This document shows, piece by piece, positions 23,001-35,531 of a stretch of DNA of 64,000 nt (its first letter is position 1; every line of letters starts with the position of its first letter). This DNA comes from Polytrichum commune (Eukaryota; Streptophyta; Polytrichopsida; Polytrichales; Polytrichaceae): positions 18,199,666-18,263,665 of the forward strand of contig OX485807.1 in assembly GCA_950295325.1 (NCBI GenBank). Direction: 5' to 3'. Position numbers and translations under genes: made by a program. A model generated the notes under the pieces. That model was not told the DNA's origin. It made no database searches and worked only from the letters and a program-made list of their open reading frames with translations.

Positions 23001-26000
23001 GTTCAACACTGTGTTTTAGTTGTGGTCACATATCTTGCACGTGCTACTCTGGGCTTAGCTGGTACTTCTGCCTGTCCACAACCTTGAGGTTCTTGAGCTT
23101 GTGTTGCTAGGTATATTAGTATATGCTTGTGGTCTTCTGGTTCAAATTGGGCCACAAAACCAATTTGCATTTAACAATTTCGGTTTATTCCTAATTTCCA
23201 AACAGCATGTGGTGATGGTGAATAGGGAATTATTGGACACTTCTGAGTTCAAAAGCTTAGAATTCAACATTTCTTACTTCAGAGGAGAATTGATCACAAG
23301 TTTCTCCAGGATGGGACGTTTGGATACATACCATGCATGCGTACTTGATAATAACTTACCGTTGCTGCTCGATTGTTGTATTTTATGTGTTGTTGTATCC
23401 ATTGAAGATATGGTCTGACAATCATGAGATAATTTTCCAAGATAGACGAGAAGGACTCATGACGAATGCAAGTTGTCAAAATACTTATCAACCTAAAACT
23501 TGAAAGTAGCTCACACAGCTATGTTCATACTCATAAATGTTAGTTTCTCATCAACTAGCGAAGGAACCATTATATAGCACAATGCAGTGATACACACTTC
23601 ACTTCCTTGCAATTCTATGATTCACAAATTACACGTTGATATCTTAGGTTTTGCTTCATTCGTTGCAGGTATATTTTCTAGATTTATCTAAAGTGGATAT
23701 GTTAGTATTCTCTAAAGTCTTGACCTCCAATCTGTTGTTTTTTCAAACTCAACTAGGGAGGTTTTTGGAGATAGTCACACTTGATCATAGTGTTTCCAAG
23801 TTCAATTGGTCACGTGATATGTGCTAGATTTGCTTTGTTTAGTGCAGGTACATTGTTAGAATTCATAGCATATTATGAACATGTTGTCCAATTTTGTTTT
23901 GGTGAGTTCAACAAAGTTGGTTCAATGGGTTTCTAATTATTTTTCTTTGTTATATGGATGTTAATGTTCAAGGTTTGGAAGACAAGGATTATGATGCCCG
24001 TAGGTTGAAAAGAACGGATTTTAATTCTATCATTAACCAACTGCGGGCGACCCCATATGAGAAATCGCGATTTTGTGTCCCATTGTGTCGTCTTGTGGTT
24101 TTACCATTGGTTAGACCAATCCTTGAGGGTGATGTTCAATTACTAGAGACTGAATTTTCCAATGGATACATGGAAGGAGATCGTGTTTTGTATGTGTCGA
24201 TTGCCAAAAATGATGGTTCTTCTCTTGATGTTACGGATGAGACAATTAGCTCTTGGGACCAACATTGGCAACGTGCAAATCATCGTTTTGAGAAAGAATT
24301 GGATAAGGACAAAGATTTGCATAAATTTAAAGGTAAAATGTTTTATGTTTGGGAGGGTAACCATCGAGTGACGGCGTGGTTACGCCACATTGAACGCCAT
24401 CATTCTGATGAAGAACGATGGCATTATTCAGTGGATTGCATTTTTTTGGATCCAAAAGGCTCGGTCGGAGTACTCCTCAATGCTATGAATGATGTCAACC
24501 GGTTAGTAACAATCATCATATCCCAACATTTTATTTGATATTTCTTTTTTGTTTCAAGTTCATTTTTAATCATTTATTTGTTGTATGCATATCAGATCCA
24601 CTGAGAACGATAATGTGAAAACCAATTTACCCCACAAGCTTCATCGCATACGAAATATAGGCATTTTGAAGCTTGATGAATTTAAAGATCTTATTTCTTC
24701 TGAAGACTACGCAAATTGCGTAAAAAAAAATCAAGGACTCCGTGGTACCCTTTGACGATCGATGTGTTTGCAACTTTGGTTTACAAGGTACAAATTTAAA
24801 TTTTGTTCGTTTTTAATGTTTGCTTTTAAAAATGTTAAGTGTGTAATTGCTATTGGTTTATGACTCTTATCTACAGAGAGAGGTGGTGGCTGCTGCTGAT
24901 GAGGCATCCAGGTTGTACAAAGAAAAGACTCCAATCAAAAAACAATCTGCGAAAGGAGAATGGGAAGAAATGGCCAAAGCTACAGCTGCAGTTGTCAGGT
25001 CGTTTAGGAAAAAAGAATTTGAGAAGATGCTCGCAGTAGCGGATCCTACAAATGGAGATGATTTCATGGTGGAGGTATGTTCTTATGCGAAATTTTCTAA
25101 AATCATTGTAATGTGTTTCAATTTTGTTTTGTTTTGATTTATGAATGTTTTTGTATGCAGATAAATAAACACTGGACATCCAACTCTAAACCAGAACTCA
25201 CGTTGGAGAAGCTTCAGAAAATAGCCACTACTCGTGTACCTGGCCAATTTAAAGCTAGATGGCTCAAATGGTGGAATTCTAGTTCTATGTCCCGGGTTTC
25301 CCTACATTTGACTTCAAATGATACCAAAGACTCCGAACTAGATGTATGGTTGTCAAAAGCATCATTTTGGGCTCAGGTACCTCTATTTTCATTGATAATA
25401 ATTAGTTATTTTGAGAAATGTATGATTTTGTATTGGGATGGATAATGTATTGATGTGTTGATATGTTTTTTTATATAGGTGGAAGCAGCTGTTGTTAATG
25501 AATTTGAATCCATGAAAGCTGAAATTGGAAATATCGAAGTTAACACAAGCGTGCTATCGCTTCCAGATTACATTGAAAAGTGGAGAATTTTGCTATGGGG
25601 AAAAACATTTTTGACAATAATGAAATGAAATCCTTCATTTACAAAATTTACGCAGCTCACAAAAATTCATGAAGCAGATTCAATCATTAAGCGTGTTCTT
25701 TACAGGTTAAAATTGTATTGAAATTTGATTATTATTATGCTTATCACAACGCTTTATTCTTGATATAATTTAATTATGAAAGTCCATTTATTTTTTTTAT
25801 GGTTATTTGTTTGAAATTAATTTTAACTTCTTCTTATTGAAATTTGGTGTAGGTATTTACGACGAGAATTGATAGCAAAGGGAGCTATTCTTGAACAAAG
25901 TTTGCCTCAATACTTGGCAGCGTGGGTTGATAAATCAAGTGATCTTTGTATTTTCGAAGCATCACATATGGAAACATGGCCTCTAAGAATTTTGCAGTCG

Positions 26001-28375
26001 TGTCCATGGTTTTTAGAATGTGCGCTCACATTTTGTACTGCAGAAGAAAAACAAGAAAGGAACTCTATTGGCGATGATGTTTCTCTTCCAACCTTAACTC
26101 CTTCAGAAGTTGTTCATATTGTTGTTCCAGAGGTTCGTGGAAACCGCAAATGCGGTTTGAAAGTAACTGACACTTCTTCTCAAGAAAATGTGGTTTTAAG
26201 ATCATCAGGAACAAAAACACCTATGGTGTCAGGAGCATGTGCAAGTGAGGATCATGTGGACCTTTCGCAGTATGATAATTGTGTGCAGATGACCGGGATA
26301 TCAACATTGGAAGTATTGCCTCGGACCTCTGCTCAATTTATGTTGGAAAACACTTCCGTTCTTAAGGTTGTTACTGGAGAATCTCCCGGTGTGTTGTTAA
26401 AGACAAACGAATTTATCAAACAAGTAAGCATTTTGCCAACATTTATATATTTTCACGTTGTCAATTTTGAAAAAAAAATTTAAGTTTGATTATAAGCGAT
26501 ATTGATAATTTTTTATTGTTTGCAACAGTTTGACGATTTGAGAACTGCAAATGTGTCCAATGACACATGCCCGCATCGAGGTTTTGATCTGTTAATTGCA
26601 GACTTACCTGAAGGTCTCCCTGTGCCGCATATTTCTTTTCCTCCTTCAGTTGTTCCAGAATGGAATAAGCATAACACCACCGAAATTGAAGCAATATTTG
26701 AATTTGCATTTTCGTTCCTTCACGACAATGCATTCATTTTGGTGTTCATTTCGGAATGTAAACATGTACGTCAAGATGTTCGTACATATTCGGCTACTTA
26801 CGGCTTCACTTTATTGAAAGATTGGTGGGGTGTAAATGGCATGAAATTGTGCTCTGGTATCGATATTTCTGCCACAGTAAGTACAATTTTTCTTCTCAAC
26901 ATTTTCAATGGATTTTGAATTTATGCAAAATCAATTTTTTTAAAAAACTAATATGTGTATGTTGTTTGTTTGTGGCAGTCACGCAAGTTCCGAATCTTGT
27001 TATATTGCCGTGAGAAGAATGCACATGTGAAAGTATCATTCAACAAAAATCTTGAGTTCGAAAAGCAAGGTGTATGTGTTGGTGAAGACGATGTTTATTT
27101 TAATTACACAACTGAAAAAACTCAACTAATTAATGGTTTTGTGCCTTGGCGAGGAGCGCGTGAAAAACATCATATCTTAATGCAGATGTTTATTGAGGCT
27201 TTATGTAAGCCTGGAGCGGTAGTCATTGATGTCACAGCTTCTTCCGGTGGGTTTACAATCTTAATATCTACCATCAACATTCAATTTTTCTACCTTAATG
27301 ATTCAATAAACTTTCTTTCATCCAATGCATTGTAATGCTTATAAAACATATACTGAATTTTTTTTTTTAATTTTCATTTCAGGTGCCTCTGTCCACGCAT
27401 GTCGTAAAAGTGGACGCCATCTTGTTGCTTATGAGGCAGATGATCTAATCTTCAATAAGATACTTCAACCGTTTCGCGAGCTTTCATCTCAAAACCCCGT
27501 AGTTGGTCAATCATCACAACCACCTTCATTGGAGGAGGAGGATGAACCTCCTCGCAAAGTAGCAAGGAAATCACGTTTGAGTACGTGAGTTTTGCCCAAC
27601 CTATTGGAATTTATGATTATTTGTGAACTTGTATATCGTCAAAGTTACTAACCCTCATTGTGTATATCTAAATGTAGTGTTGGCAAGATGATGGAGCAAT
27701 TGTCATCTCCTCCGAGGTCGTTGTTGCTTCGTGTATATGCGGAGAGCATTGCTCTTGCACAAGCGGCCACATCAACACACGTCGGCCAAAGTCTCGCAAG
27801 TTTAATTCCGATGTGGAGATGTTCTTTCATTTAGAGGCATCAGAGGACAATGGAGGCATTTAGATAGTTGAAAATATCATCCACCATATGTTGGATTGGA
27901 TTGGATTGGATTGGATATGGTTGGTTTGAAATGTGAAATGACATTGAATTTGGCATTCCAATAAAACAAAACAAAAATTAAATCCACTCTTTGCATTATT
28001 TTTGAATTACCACAACTAGTGGAGACTGATTCTATGTGAGCAAATTCCTCTTATTCATAAACGATATGCACAAATAATTTAGTCCCCCCCCCTCCCAAAC
28101 GCCTCCATCAATTCATTTCTCAATACTTGAAATGTGTTTGCATTTGTTGTGTTGAATCTAGCAACAATGTTGAGATTCATCATGAAATTCTCATGCTAAT
28201 CTTGTGGTTATTGATTTTGAAAGTGGAAACGTAATAAATTCATTAGGTTCGTTGCATTTTGTTTGCACTACCCACTTCTAATATTATAGAGAAATACATA
28301 ATCAATTATGCCAAAATACCACGGTTATAGGATAATATTGGGTGTAATTCCAAATATTTTTTCCACCCTCCCTTC

Positions 28376-28424
28376 TCAAAACTTACCGCTCATTGCTCAC
28401 CGCTCACATGATAGCACCCCCCCC
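28376..28424 (-). repeat. E1 right terminus with subterminal GAGC heptamers
   Basis: Read inward on the minus strand: a run of G, then TGCTATCATGTGAGCGG, TGAGCAATGAGCGG and TAAG. It mirrors the left end (GCTAGCATGTGAGC) and is followed by the 11-bp target duplication at 28425-28435. Between the accessory gene's stop and this terminus (27835-28375) only AT-rich sequence is seen. Confidence 0.75.
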
Positions 28425-28435
28425 GGCGATAATGA
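28425..28435. repeat. Right target-site duplication of element E1
   Basis: GGCGATAATGA, identical to 14859-14869. Confidence 0.88.
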
Positions 28436-29423
28436 TGGGAGGGAGGACATTCCATCCTTGTTGTGTTGGTAGTAGTTGGAGTATGTCATATTTTTCTAGT
28501 TTCCAGGATGTTGCTGCTTCTTAGAATCTATCATTGCAATATGTGAATTTTGAGGTTGGCATTGGGGGCAATTGGTGGTTTGGCACTAGGTGAGTGCATG
28601 ATATATAGAACACTTGGGCATAGTCAGGCGGGGCATTTGCATTGTGGGAGGTAGCATGTGCATGGGAGGATCCATGATGGGATAGTGTTATCGGGCATTC
28701 TTTCCTTGTGGGTTCCTACATTTATTAATGTGAAGCAACATGTGTTTGGGTGCACCATGAGGGTGTTAGTTAGTTCGTGGGTTGCCTTGTTATGTCTATT
28801 GATTCATAAGTTGTTTATATGTTTACTTATGTAGCATGAGAGTAGGTGTAGGCATGTGTCATTTTCTCTAAGGTTGCAAAGGTTACATAACGGGGAGATA
28901 TCATGTCTTAGTACTTCCTTTCTTCCACATATGTCCATATATTGACCATATATGAATTTTAGTACTTGTGATAATTGTGCGTCTATAATCCATTTGGCGT
29001 CCTAGAAGGTGTTTGAGATGTTTGGGTGGAGGTTTGTGTTTAGAGAGGCATTTGTTAAGGCATGGGTAGGTATTAGCTACTAGGAGAGATTATGGCACTT
29101 TTATATTCTTTGTCTATGTATCATTTGAGGTTTTGGACGGAGCTGTCATGTTGGTGGGATGGCAGGCCAAAAGGGTGTTTGGTGGCTTATTTAGATGAAA
29201 GAAGGTTTATTGGATATGGGGTTTATGTGAGCCTTGTTTGGCAAGTTTACCTGCTTTGTTGTTACCCGATGTGTTTGTGTGCGATTTGCCTTTATGGATT
29301 GTAATGTTATGTGGGGAGGACTTGAGGGTGGCTATGATATGTGCAATAAGTAGTTTGTTTAGGTGGTTGTATTATGAGGAGGGGTGTTTAGTGTGGTTAA
29401 GAAGAAGATAGATATTGTTTAGA
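28436..29423 (-). pseudogene. LINE fragment with degraded RNase H domain (minus strand)
   Basis: The plus strand is G/T-rich; its complement has the A/C-rich coding bias of the LINE copies at 30.6-33.9 and 57.2-59.6 kb. Near 29290-29225 the minus strand reads AHTNTSGNNKAGKLAKQGSH, matching the RNase H end of the other copy (AHANIKGNEEADTLAKEG). Stops are frequent. The copy appears to continue at 30376-30590 beyond an inserted inverted-repeat element. Confidence 0.6.
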
Positions 29424-30375
29424 CTACCGTAGTTTAATAGCAGGTTCGGCACAAAATAATTCTAAAAATAGATGCCTAAACTTTTGGAATATTATTGGCA
29501 TGTTTTGCCGAATATAAAATTAATAATTTTTCAAAATGGCCGAAAAGTAAGAAATTTTTACTTCTCACTAGAGTTTTACTTACAGTAGAAGCATATGTGA
29601 ATTTTGAAAGAGAGAAGGTGCTCCTTTTGTAATCAAGCTCACTTACATTAGTCCACAAAGAATATGGGTTAAGAAGTAGCAAGACTCTAGGTGAGGCTTT
29701 TCAAATGTGTTGTACACAAATTTTTGGAGTCCAATTGAGCATAGAAGATGAAGTTTTATAGAATTTTGTCCAACTAACAAAAGTTGAGAAATCAATCCTT
29801 CTTCCACCTCCAACAAGTTTTGTGTCAAAATAAGTCTTTATGCAAAAGATATGGACAAAACATTGCAGCCGTGTAAAGATCAAAAAATTAAAATGCGTTC
29901 ATAACAGTTTTTCGGAGCTCATTTGTGCATAGAAGATCAACTTTTTTGGAATTTTGTTGGTCTAAGAAAAGTTTAGAAATCAAGTAATCTTTCACCTCCA
30001 ACAAATTTTATGTCATTTGAAGACTCTATGCAAAAGTTATGCGTGTTATAAAAATGAAGTCTAACTCGGTGCTTCACCTCAAAGTTTACATATCCCATAT
30101 GCATTGTTGAACACAACTCCACTCTACTTGCATAAAGCACAGAGCATTCTCAACTCTTCACTCACATCTTACTTGTCATTCAATACAAGAGAGGTGTACA
30201 AGATATAAGCTTAAATAGAAAATTAAAAATGAATTTAAGCCAAATTTTTAAAAATTAAAAGAGAAAATTGCTGAAAATATGAATATACTATTTTTAGGTG
30301 CTGAACCTACTTTTTGAACTTTAATTAATTATTCGGCTAACATGTGTCGAACCAGCTATGAACCTACGGTATCGG
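29424..30375. mobile_element. ~0.95-kb non-autonomous element with ~27-bp terminal inverted repeats
   Basis: The left end reads CTACCGTAGTTTAATAGCAG then GTTCGGCAC. The right end, read inward, gives ATACCGTAGGTTCATAGCTG then GTTCGACAC, i.e. about 24 of 29 matches. Inside, a ~190-bp segment is tandemly duplicated (about 29725-29860 and 29915-30045, both with GCATAGAAGATGAA-like and CACCTCCAACAA blocks). No ORF of note and no clear target duplication. It splits a LINE fragment. Confidence 0.6.
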
Positions 30376-30639
30376 AGAATATGGTTGTGTCCGTGGTAAG
30401 GGATTTGGTGTGTTATACTACTCATAATGTTGCATAGAGTCGATCCAAAAGTATGTTGGGGTAGTTTGGGAGTCTAGCAGCTATATGTGTTTGTAGGGGT
30501 CTATTGAATGTTCAAGAGCATCTTATGTTTCCGTTTCCTTTGTTAGTTGGTGGTGTGAACAAGTCGTCTATGTAGTTTTCTTGAGCGGCCGGGGGGGGGG
30601 AGGGGGGATTATCTTAGTGGGTGAATGATGGTTACCCCC

Positions 30640-33600
30640 ACCGCCACCCCCACCACCACAACATAGCCAAAATACTAACCACCACACTCAAATCATAACA
30701 TGGAATGCCTCACCATTAAATACAACCCAACGTATAAGACATTATTCACCACTCACACAACATACTAGCCATAATCATCATACAAGAAACTAAATTGATA
30801 ACAACAAAATCAACCAAATACATTCAAAACCTATTCCCACAATATAAACTAATCTTTAATAACACACATGCGCTAACCAAGTTCATCCAACATAATTATC
30901 CACATAAAAAACAACCCACTAAAACCGTGGTTGTTACTCCATATGTACATGTCATCACATGAAGAAGACATTAGATTAATCCCCAATATAATGCACACCA
31001 TAAATACACAGATAATTGCACACCCAAACCACACACACACACCCTATGTGGTGATTTCAACATAGACATTGCACTAATAAGTAGGCAAAATGAACATGGT
31101 ACCACCTTCCCACAAGAAGAGGATCTTATGTGGAGAACACACATCGATAATCTAGCACTTACCTATATCCCCACCAACACAACATACTCATCAATCACAC
31201 TCCAAGAACAAAACCTAAACTCTGACCATTTACCAATTATTCTAAAAATACCACCCAACACCCTAATAACCCGAGTACCGCATTTTTCACCACTCCAAAC
31301 AACCAAAATTCTAAATTCCATTCCACAAGAAAACCTTGAAAATTTTCACACCAAGTTTTTTGAAGAAAACGCAATCCGACTTAATGAAATAACCATCCTA
31401 CTATCTAATGATCACTTAACAAATGACCAATAGCACCAACCATGTACACAAATGGACAATATCACCCAAAAGATTTCAAAAAACATAGAAGAGATGTGTT
31501 GCATCACCCCCATACCTATACTAACCAACAGAACGACTCAACAAGGAGGTTACCTGCCCAGAAAAACCCAAAAAACATGGAAACAACACATAGCAACCTA
31601 CCACCTAATAAGGAAAACAATATACATCATAAAAAATACAATGAATTGGTGCATGCACCCAATAATTGCTACACTAAGGATCATAGCTGCATACACGTAC
31701 CCCTCCCCCCCCCGAAGACGACTTATTGCTAAACACATGGATTAAAGAAATAGCAACATTAGCCAAAACATCAAAATTACAAGCCAAAAAAATCACCACT
31801 AAATGCACCAAATAATGCATTAAGAAAGTCATATCCAAATATGGGAAACTATATGAAACCAATACCAAGAAAATAAATAAGAAATATATTTAAAAACTTT
31901 GAGATTCCACCACTAGACCACATCACTGACCGTAATAATAATATACTCATGAACCTAGAAGACATAACAAATGAAATACACATACAACAATCCCTCGGTA
32001 ATAGACCCACCGTACCCACATATTATTACTTACCAAACCACCCCCTGGAGAATACGTGCGCAGTTAGACTATACACACAACACGATTTAGAAGAACTTAT
32101 TCTTGAAAAACGTGGTGACCCACAAACACCCTTACATACATATTTTGATCTAGAAACTTACAACCGCTGCCTCAAAAAACCTAGTAACAAAACTCCAGGC
32201 CCTGGTAGAATCCCCAACTCCATACTAAAAAACATGCCCCAATAATTCTAACATATATTGTTCTTACTATTCACACACTGTTATAAACAAAAACAAATCC
32301 TAGCCTCTTGGAAAACCAACCTAACAATACTACTCTATAAAATATAAAACAAAAATAAAAATACCTCCCTACTACCCAACCATAGATCTAAAGCACTTGC
32401 TAACACTATATACATCACTCTAACATTCATATTTTCAACATATGGAGAGAAACACCAAATATTACAAGATAGACAAGAAGGATTTACAGCAAAAAAATGC
32501 ACATAAAGACAAATACAAATGCTAATAGAAGCACTAGAAGATGCCCAATTCACCAACCAAGACATTTATTACCTTTACATTGATTTCAAAAATGCATTTG
32601 GATCAATAAATTATACACACCTATTAGCTATCACGAAATACTTAGGATATCCAAAAGACGCAATCAAAGTAATAGGTAACATATACTCACACTCCAATAC
32701 CATTTTTACTAGAGAATACTTCGGCCAAACAAAAGAAATACCAATACAAAGAGGTACTATACAAGGAGATACCCTTAGCCCGTACTTCTTTATCATATTT
32801 TTGGAACCACTGCTAAGATGCTAAGGAAATTATGGATACACCTTTGGAACATCTAAAGCCACAATTAGCTTTGTAGCATACACAAACAATTTAATAGTAA
32901 TTACCAACAAACTCACATCACTACAATCATAACTAAACAAATTAGATAAATATTGTGAATGGGCCTGTATGGACCTTGGAATATCAAAATGTCCAGTCAC
33001 AAGGTGTCCAAACAAATCCAAAATGAACCAATAAACATTTAAAACACAAATACAAACCGCCAATATCGCATATCGAAACCAACCCATCCCAGTGCTACAC
33101 CAAAGCGAATCATATGTATACTTAGGAATCCAATTCGTCCTATCCCTCAAATGGAAAATACAAATACACATCACAACCACCAAAGTTATCAGCCAATGCA
33201 ATCAATTAGCAAACTGTCCAACAACAATCAAACAAAAATTCAATATGGTAGGTACAATTTTCAGAGCAAGAATTTTATACAACTTCTATGCAATACCATA
33301 CTCACTACCCAAAATCGTAAAGCTAGATAAAAAAAAATAGCAATTCAACAAAATAAAAAATGGACTCCTTAACTGCACACCAAACATGGTCACCCAACTA
33401 CCCCATGATATGTTTGGAATGAAAGCATTCTCACTAAAAACGCCTACCTTAGGTGTATCGGAGAACAACTCTAGAATGCATTAAATGACAAAGACAAACT
33501 TGGAACAATACATAGGGGTTTGACACACTATATACTAGCTAAATATGGGGGTGCAGAAAGTATACCCAGGATCAAACACTACAATAATAATTGATCACCC

Positions 33601-33850
33601 ACCAATAGAACAATGTACCTTATCAAAGCACAAGTGAAGCCCATCTCAAAAGCAAAATAGAAAAATTTCCCCTAGAAGCAACACCACTTGAAAGAGAATG
33701 GCACAAACTATCCACAACACCACCACCCCAAAAACTTTCTTCTTAAAACCTAAAATACATACACAAATTACTCCTAGAAAACATATATGACAGAAAACAA
33801 CTCACCTCGGGGGAGGCACTGGCGAAAAACGTAGGAACTACGTGCGATAA
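30640..33850 (+). pseudogene. Non-LTR retrotransposon (LINE) with endonuclease and reverse transcriptase remnants
   Basis: APE-type endonuclease motifs appear as TWNAS (~30700), IIQETKL (~30780), GDFNIDI (~31050) and NSDHLPI (~31220). Reverse-transcriptase blocks follow: KTPGPGRIPNSILKNMP (~32190), QDRQEGF (~32470), YIDFKNAFGSINYTHL (~32575), IQRGTIQGDTLSPYFFIIFL (~32745), AYTNNLIVI (~32875; the catalytic site is normally AYADD) and YVYLGIQFVLSLKW (~33115). Several frames and stops interrupt the coding path. Coding strand is A/C-rich. RNase H is not found downstream in this copy but is in the 57-59 kb copy. 33850-34030 shows nothing clear. Confidence 0.82.
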
Positions 33851-34036
33851 AATATAGGGTCTTGTATAAAAATTTGGCGTAAAATTTGTAAAATTATTAG
33901 ATGTAGTATAGGGTGCTCTGGGATTGTGAAACATGATTATATGTAATATAGCATTTGAAAAAACATGATTAAATTACCTGAGTGGTACATATAAAATAGC
34001 ATGGAGAAAAAGCGATAGTTTCAAAAATTAAATACT

Positions 34037-34381
34037 TTGCCACCAAAATATGGCATGTTCTATATAGGAAGGGTTCAAAAGATAAGGGTGAAGGTTGGTA
34101 CCAAGTGGGGAAATTGTTGGCAACCCATTGACTTGATGAAACGTGCAGTCCAGAACGGAAATAGAGAAACACTCTTCCCAACTGCTATGGCTTACCTCCA
34201 TTGGTTCAAAAAACAGCCGGGTCTCAACAAATATAAGTATGTTGAGAGTGATTGTGTGTGGGTTGATGTGGATGCTATTATCTCAACTATGTCTCTAGTG
34301 TATGAATCAACTAGCAAAATCTACACCTTAGATGAGGTAGATGCAAACTCATTGAGTGAGTTCATTTCAAATAAAAAATAA
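34037..34381 (+). CDS. Partial ORF resembling the C-terminus of KDZ-superfamily transposases
   Basis: A 114-codon open frame without a good Met start encodes MFYIGRVQKIRVKVG, WGNCWQPIDLM, YKYVESDCVWVDVDAIIS and YTLDEVDANSLSEFIS before a stop. The spacing of a YIGRV opening, an aromatic-rich middle and a D-x-x-WVDVDxII block resembles C-termini of plant and algal KDZ (Kyakuja-Dileera-Zisupton) transposases as I remember them. The catalytic region is absent, so at best this is a truncated remnant. The following 34382-35142 shows no gene. Confidence 0.4.
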   Translation: MPPKYGMFYIGRVQKIRVKVGTKWGNCWQPIDLMKRAVQNGNRETLFPTAMAYLHWFKKQPGLNKYKYVESDCVWVDVDAIISTMSLVYESTSKIYTLDEVDANSLSEFISNKK

Positions 34382-35142
34382 AACCTGCTAAATTTGTACT
34401 ATCTCACACATGTGGAGATATAATTTGGAAAAGGGCTGAATGATCATTAGTATATCTTGAAATGTGTAGTAGTCATTTTAGTTCGAGTACCCTCATATCT
34501 CCCACATGTGTAAATGGTAGCCTAGCTAGTTTAGGTGGATTTTGCTTGCATGGCGTGGGATTTTCCTCCAATGTGTAGGATTGGAAGATCAAGGCATCAA
34601 CTGTAGGGCTTCTGCAAACCTTGTAAATGTGACTTTGAGACACATGTGGCTGGCCTGCTCCCTAAGACCTCAAGGTTTCTAATTGTGTTATCCAACACAA
34701 CTTTTATTCGTTGGCTCGTGTTGCTTAATGACACGTAATTGCAATCTTTTGTTGTTATTGTTTAGTGTTTTGCTTTGCCCGGACTTCAATGTGACCCTGA
34801 ACCCTAAACCCTAGTAAATGTTTGTTTCTCTTACTCTGTACACGTGCTTCTAATGAGAATTCTACTGTATCATACACTTTAAGGAATGGGGGCAATCATG
34901 GGAAAAAAAATTACATATAAGTAATATAGGGTACCATAAAATCAACCATCCAAGAATTTATAATTACCAATAGGGTGCAAATAATCACAACAATTTACCA
35001 TTATTTCAAAAATTAGTATCCCTTATAATCCTTTCTCATAGGTAAATAGCCCCCATTTTAATAGGTCATTATCGCAGGTGTATGCAAAATATACAAGGGA
35101 GTGCCCCCCCCCGAGCAACTCACTCTACCAAATGGCACACAC

Positions 35143-35151
35143 TTGATGTCA
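35143..35151. repeat. Left target-site duplication of element E2
   Basis: TTGATGTCA directly precedes the GGG end and recurs at 57144-57152. A 9-bp duplication is the commonest length for Mutator-like elements. Confidence 0.9.
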
Positions 35152-35208
35152 GGGAAACTTAGTAGTGTGAGCGTAGAGCAGAGAGCGGAGATTGGAGAGC
35201 GGAAAATT
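35152..35208 (+). repeat. E2 left terminus with subterminal heptamers
   Basis: After GGGAAACTTAGTAGTGTGAG come 7-bp units of the type GAGCGTA, GAGCAGA, GAGCGGA. The right terminus holds the same series in reverse complement. Confidence 0.78.
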
Positions 35209-35531
35209 TAGATTTTGTTGGGTAATTTTAGGAGAAGCAGTGCCTTTTTCCGTGGAATTAGAGATAGTTTGAATTCTATATTTGGAAAGGCACCCCATTC
35301 CCGTGGACATAATAACCCAAAATTGTTCGAGAAACCAACGGATCCTATAGGCGTGGAAGATTGCATTTGTTATCAAACATCTTATAGTATATGTTTCATA
35401 TTAAATTAGGGTTGACGTCACAAATTGAAATCAAAATACCATACACAAAATATTTTATTGGCCAACAAAATGTAGCCAACCTCAAGACTTACAAAAATGG
35501 GTAGTCAGTTCAAGTAGCTATATACTCTAGT

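Larger units (their letters stand above)
19339..27834 (+). pseudogene. E1 ParB-like / amino-methyltransferase fusion gene, one frameshift and one stop
   Basis: Exons: 19339-19656 (basic/acidic N-terminus, KKRRRKGSSKYS), 23954-24501, 24596-24787, 24877-25074, 25161-25376, 25479-25705, 25853-26423, 26529-26876, 26979-27246, 27383-27584 and 27678-27834. A second short exon may lie in the long intron. Phases equal those of E2 throughout. The exons at 24877 and 27383 have exactly the same length as their E2 partners (198 and 202 bp). Exon 23954-24501 carries a ParB/sulfiredoxin-like block ending FYVWEGNHRVTAWLRHI. The C-terminal half carries a beta-class methyltransferase layout: FDLLIADLPEG (motif IV position), FVPWRGAREK (motif X position), then VVIDVTASSGAS...GRHLVAYEAD (motif I). 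Damage is a one-base deficit in the A9 run at 24722-24730 and TGA at 25626-25628. Fold assignments are inference from motifs. Confidence 0.78.
14870..28424. mobile_element. Mutator-like element E1 (13.6 kb) with transposase and ParB-methyltransferase genes
   Basis: Both ends start GGG when read inward and are followed within ~15-20 bp by CATGTGAGC and a run of GAGC-containing heptamers, forming short degenerate inverted termini. An 11-bp direct repeat flanks the element. It carries a MULE-type transposase reading toward the left end and a ParB-methyltransferase gene reading toward the right end. It also holds rRNA-derived repeats, hairpins and a probable captured gene fragment. Both genes contain stops or a frameshift, so this copy is non-autonomous now. 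The ends are much shorter than the classic ~200-bp Mutator inverted repeats. Confidence 0.85.
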
